Source: Legionella maceachernii (GTDB lineage: Bacteria > Pseudomonadota > Gammaproteobacteria > Legionellales > Legionellaceae). From it: 64,000 nucleotides of DNA. Shown piece by piece: positions 63,662 through 64,000 of the stretch. Below the pieces are notes generated by a model that was not told the DNA's origin, did no database searches, and saw only the letters and a program-made list of their open reading frames with translations. Both the position numbers and the translations under genes were made by a program. The DNA is taken from positions 241,736-305,735 of the forward strand of contig NZ_FUXJ01000004.1 of assembly GCF_900167045.1 (NCBI RefSeq). Reading direction: 5' to 3'. Numbering within the stretch: the stretch's first letter is position 1; the number at the start of each line of letters is the position of its first letter.

Positions 63662-64000
63662 TGATCCTGCCCTGATTTGTCGGACACCCTGCTAAGAGAG
63701 TAAAATCAAAAGCAGAGGTGAGAAAATGAACAAGAATAAAGCAGAGCTAAAAAGAGTTAAAAAGAAATACAGCCCTCAATTTAAAGATCAAGTGATGGAG
63801 CGGGCAGATAAAGAGGGCATACCTCAGGTTGCCAAAGATCTTGGTTTAGCCGAATCGTTATTGTATTCATGGAAAGCACAGAGGAAACGAGGTGGCGACA
63901 CACTTGAAAATCAAAAACTTCAACAGGCAGAGCTTTCGCGTTTAAAGCGCGAAAATGCAAGACTTGCGGAAGAGAATGCATTCTTAAAAAAGGCGGCCGC
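63662..64000 (+). mobile_element. IS3-family element, left end (cut by window)
   Basis: The sequence from 63662 begins TGATCCTGCCCTGATTTGTC and continues GGACACC, which resembles the left inverted repeat of IS3-group elements. It is followed by the OrfA gene. The right end and any target-site duplication lie outside the window, so completeness cannot be judged. It sits 68 bp after mutT and does not break a recognisable gene. Confidence 0.75.
63727..64000 (+). CDS. IS3-family transposase OrfA (partial)
   Basis: The first 91 codons of an IS3-family OrfA. An N-terminal helix-turn-helix (KYSPQFKDQVMERADKEG, then VAKDLGLAESLLYSWK) is followed by a leucine-zipper segment (ELSRLKRENARLAEENAFLK), both family features. 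OrfB, which carries the DDE integrase domain, would normally follow by -1 frameshift beyond the window. A GGTGAG sits just before the ATG. The frame is intact as far as visible. Confidence 0.88.

Noticed and set aside
63993..64000. GCGGCCGC (NotI site) as cloning vector or adapter sequence
   Set aside because: The bases continue the OrfA reading frame as the LKKAAA stretch common in IS3 OrfA proteins, so they are natural.

Overview
The window is a low-GC gammaproteobacterial chromosome segment, most likely from a Legionella species or close relative. The pointers are a DedA/PAP2 protein of LssY type beside a small LssZ-type membrane protein, an EnhA-like L,D-transpeptidase, an F-box/helical-repeat protein that looks like a Dot/Icm effector, and generally Legionella-like housekeeping proteins. 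No rRNA, tRNA, CRISPR array or prophage is visible. The only transposable element with a gene is the start of an IS3-family element at the right edge.

Layout. 1-3029 (minus): pilB-pilC-pilD, type IV pilus/type II secretion assembly. 3177-4992 (plus): a methyltransferase-like protein, a DUF1820 protein and a purine phosphoribosyltransferase. 4997-13634: mostly envelope genes. These are a YafK-type L,D-transpeptidase, the operon dacA-dat-ybeD-lipB-lssY followed by lssZ (all minus), rlpA (plus) and an EnhA-like L,D-transpeptidase (minus). 13988-17673 (plus): accD-folC-SPOR protein-cvpA. 17684-24040 (minus): lnt-leuS-lptE-holA-nadD. 24209-26827 (plus): saccharopine dehydrogenase plus an ALDH7-type dehydrogenase, probably a short lysine-degradation operon. 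26839-27276: five tandem copies of an ~89-bp imperfect palindrome. 27315-30881 (plus): a FadN-type multifunctional beta-oxidation enzyme and its thiolase. 30895-31112: hairpin and repeats. 31118-32047 (minus): histone-deacetylase-family enzyme. 32188-37773 (plus): rlmD-relA, then an Aquifex-type aconitase. 38076-41517 (plus): an unrecognised exported protein and a ChrA transporter. 41503-44023 (minus): a possible SAM-binding protein and a flavin disulfide reductase. 44132-46417 (plus): the candidate effector. 46445-54800: a giant alpha-2-macroglobulin divergent from pbpC. 54997-60252: an Mth938-like protein, alaC, an RpfE-like protein, recJ and dusA. 60520-63593: secA-mutT. 63662-64000: IS3-family left end.

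Most genes serve the envelope and central metabolism: lipoprotein maturation and LPS export (lnt, lptE), peptidoglycan trimming and cross-linking (dacA, rlpA, two L,D-transpeptidases, pbpC with macroglobulin), secretion (secA, pilBCD), fatty-acid synthesis and oxidation (accD, fadN/fadA) and amino-acid catabolism. The last two fit an organism that lives on host amino acids and lipids. relA is a synthetase-only type by its motifs.

The most notable items are the F-box/HEAT-like candidate effector with a C-terminal membrane hairpin, the loss of all PAP2 catalytic residues in the LssY protein, the lssYZ pair without lssABD beside it, and a family of palindromic repeats in several intergenic gaps.
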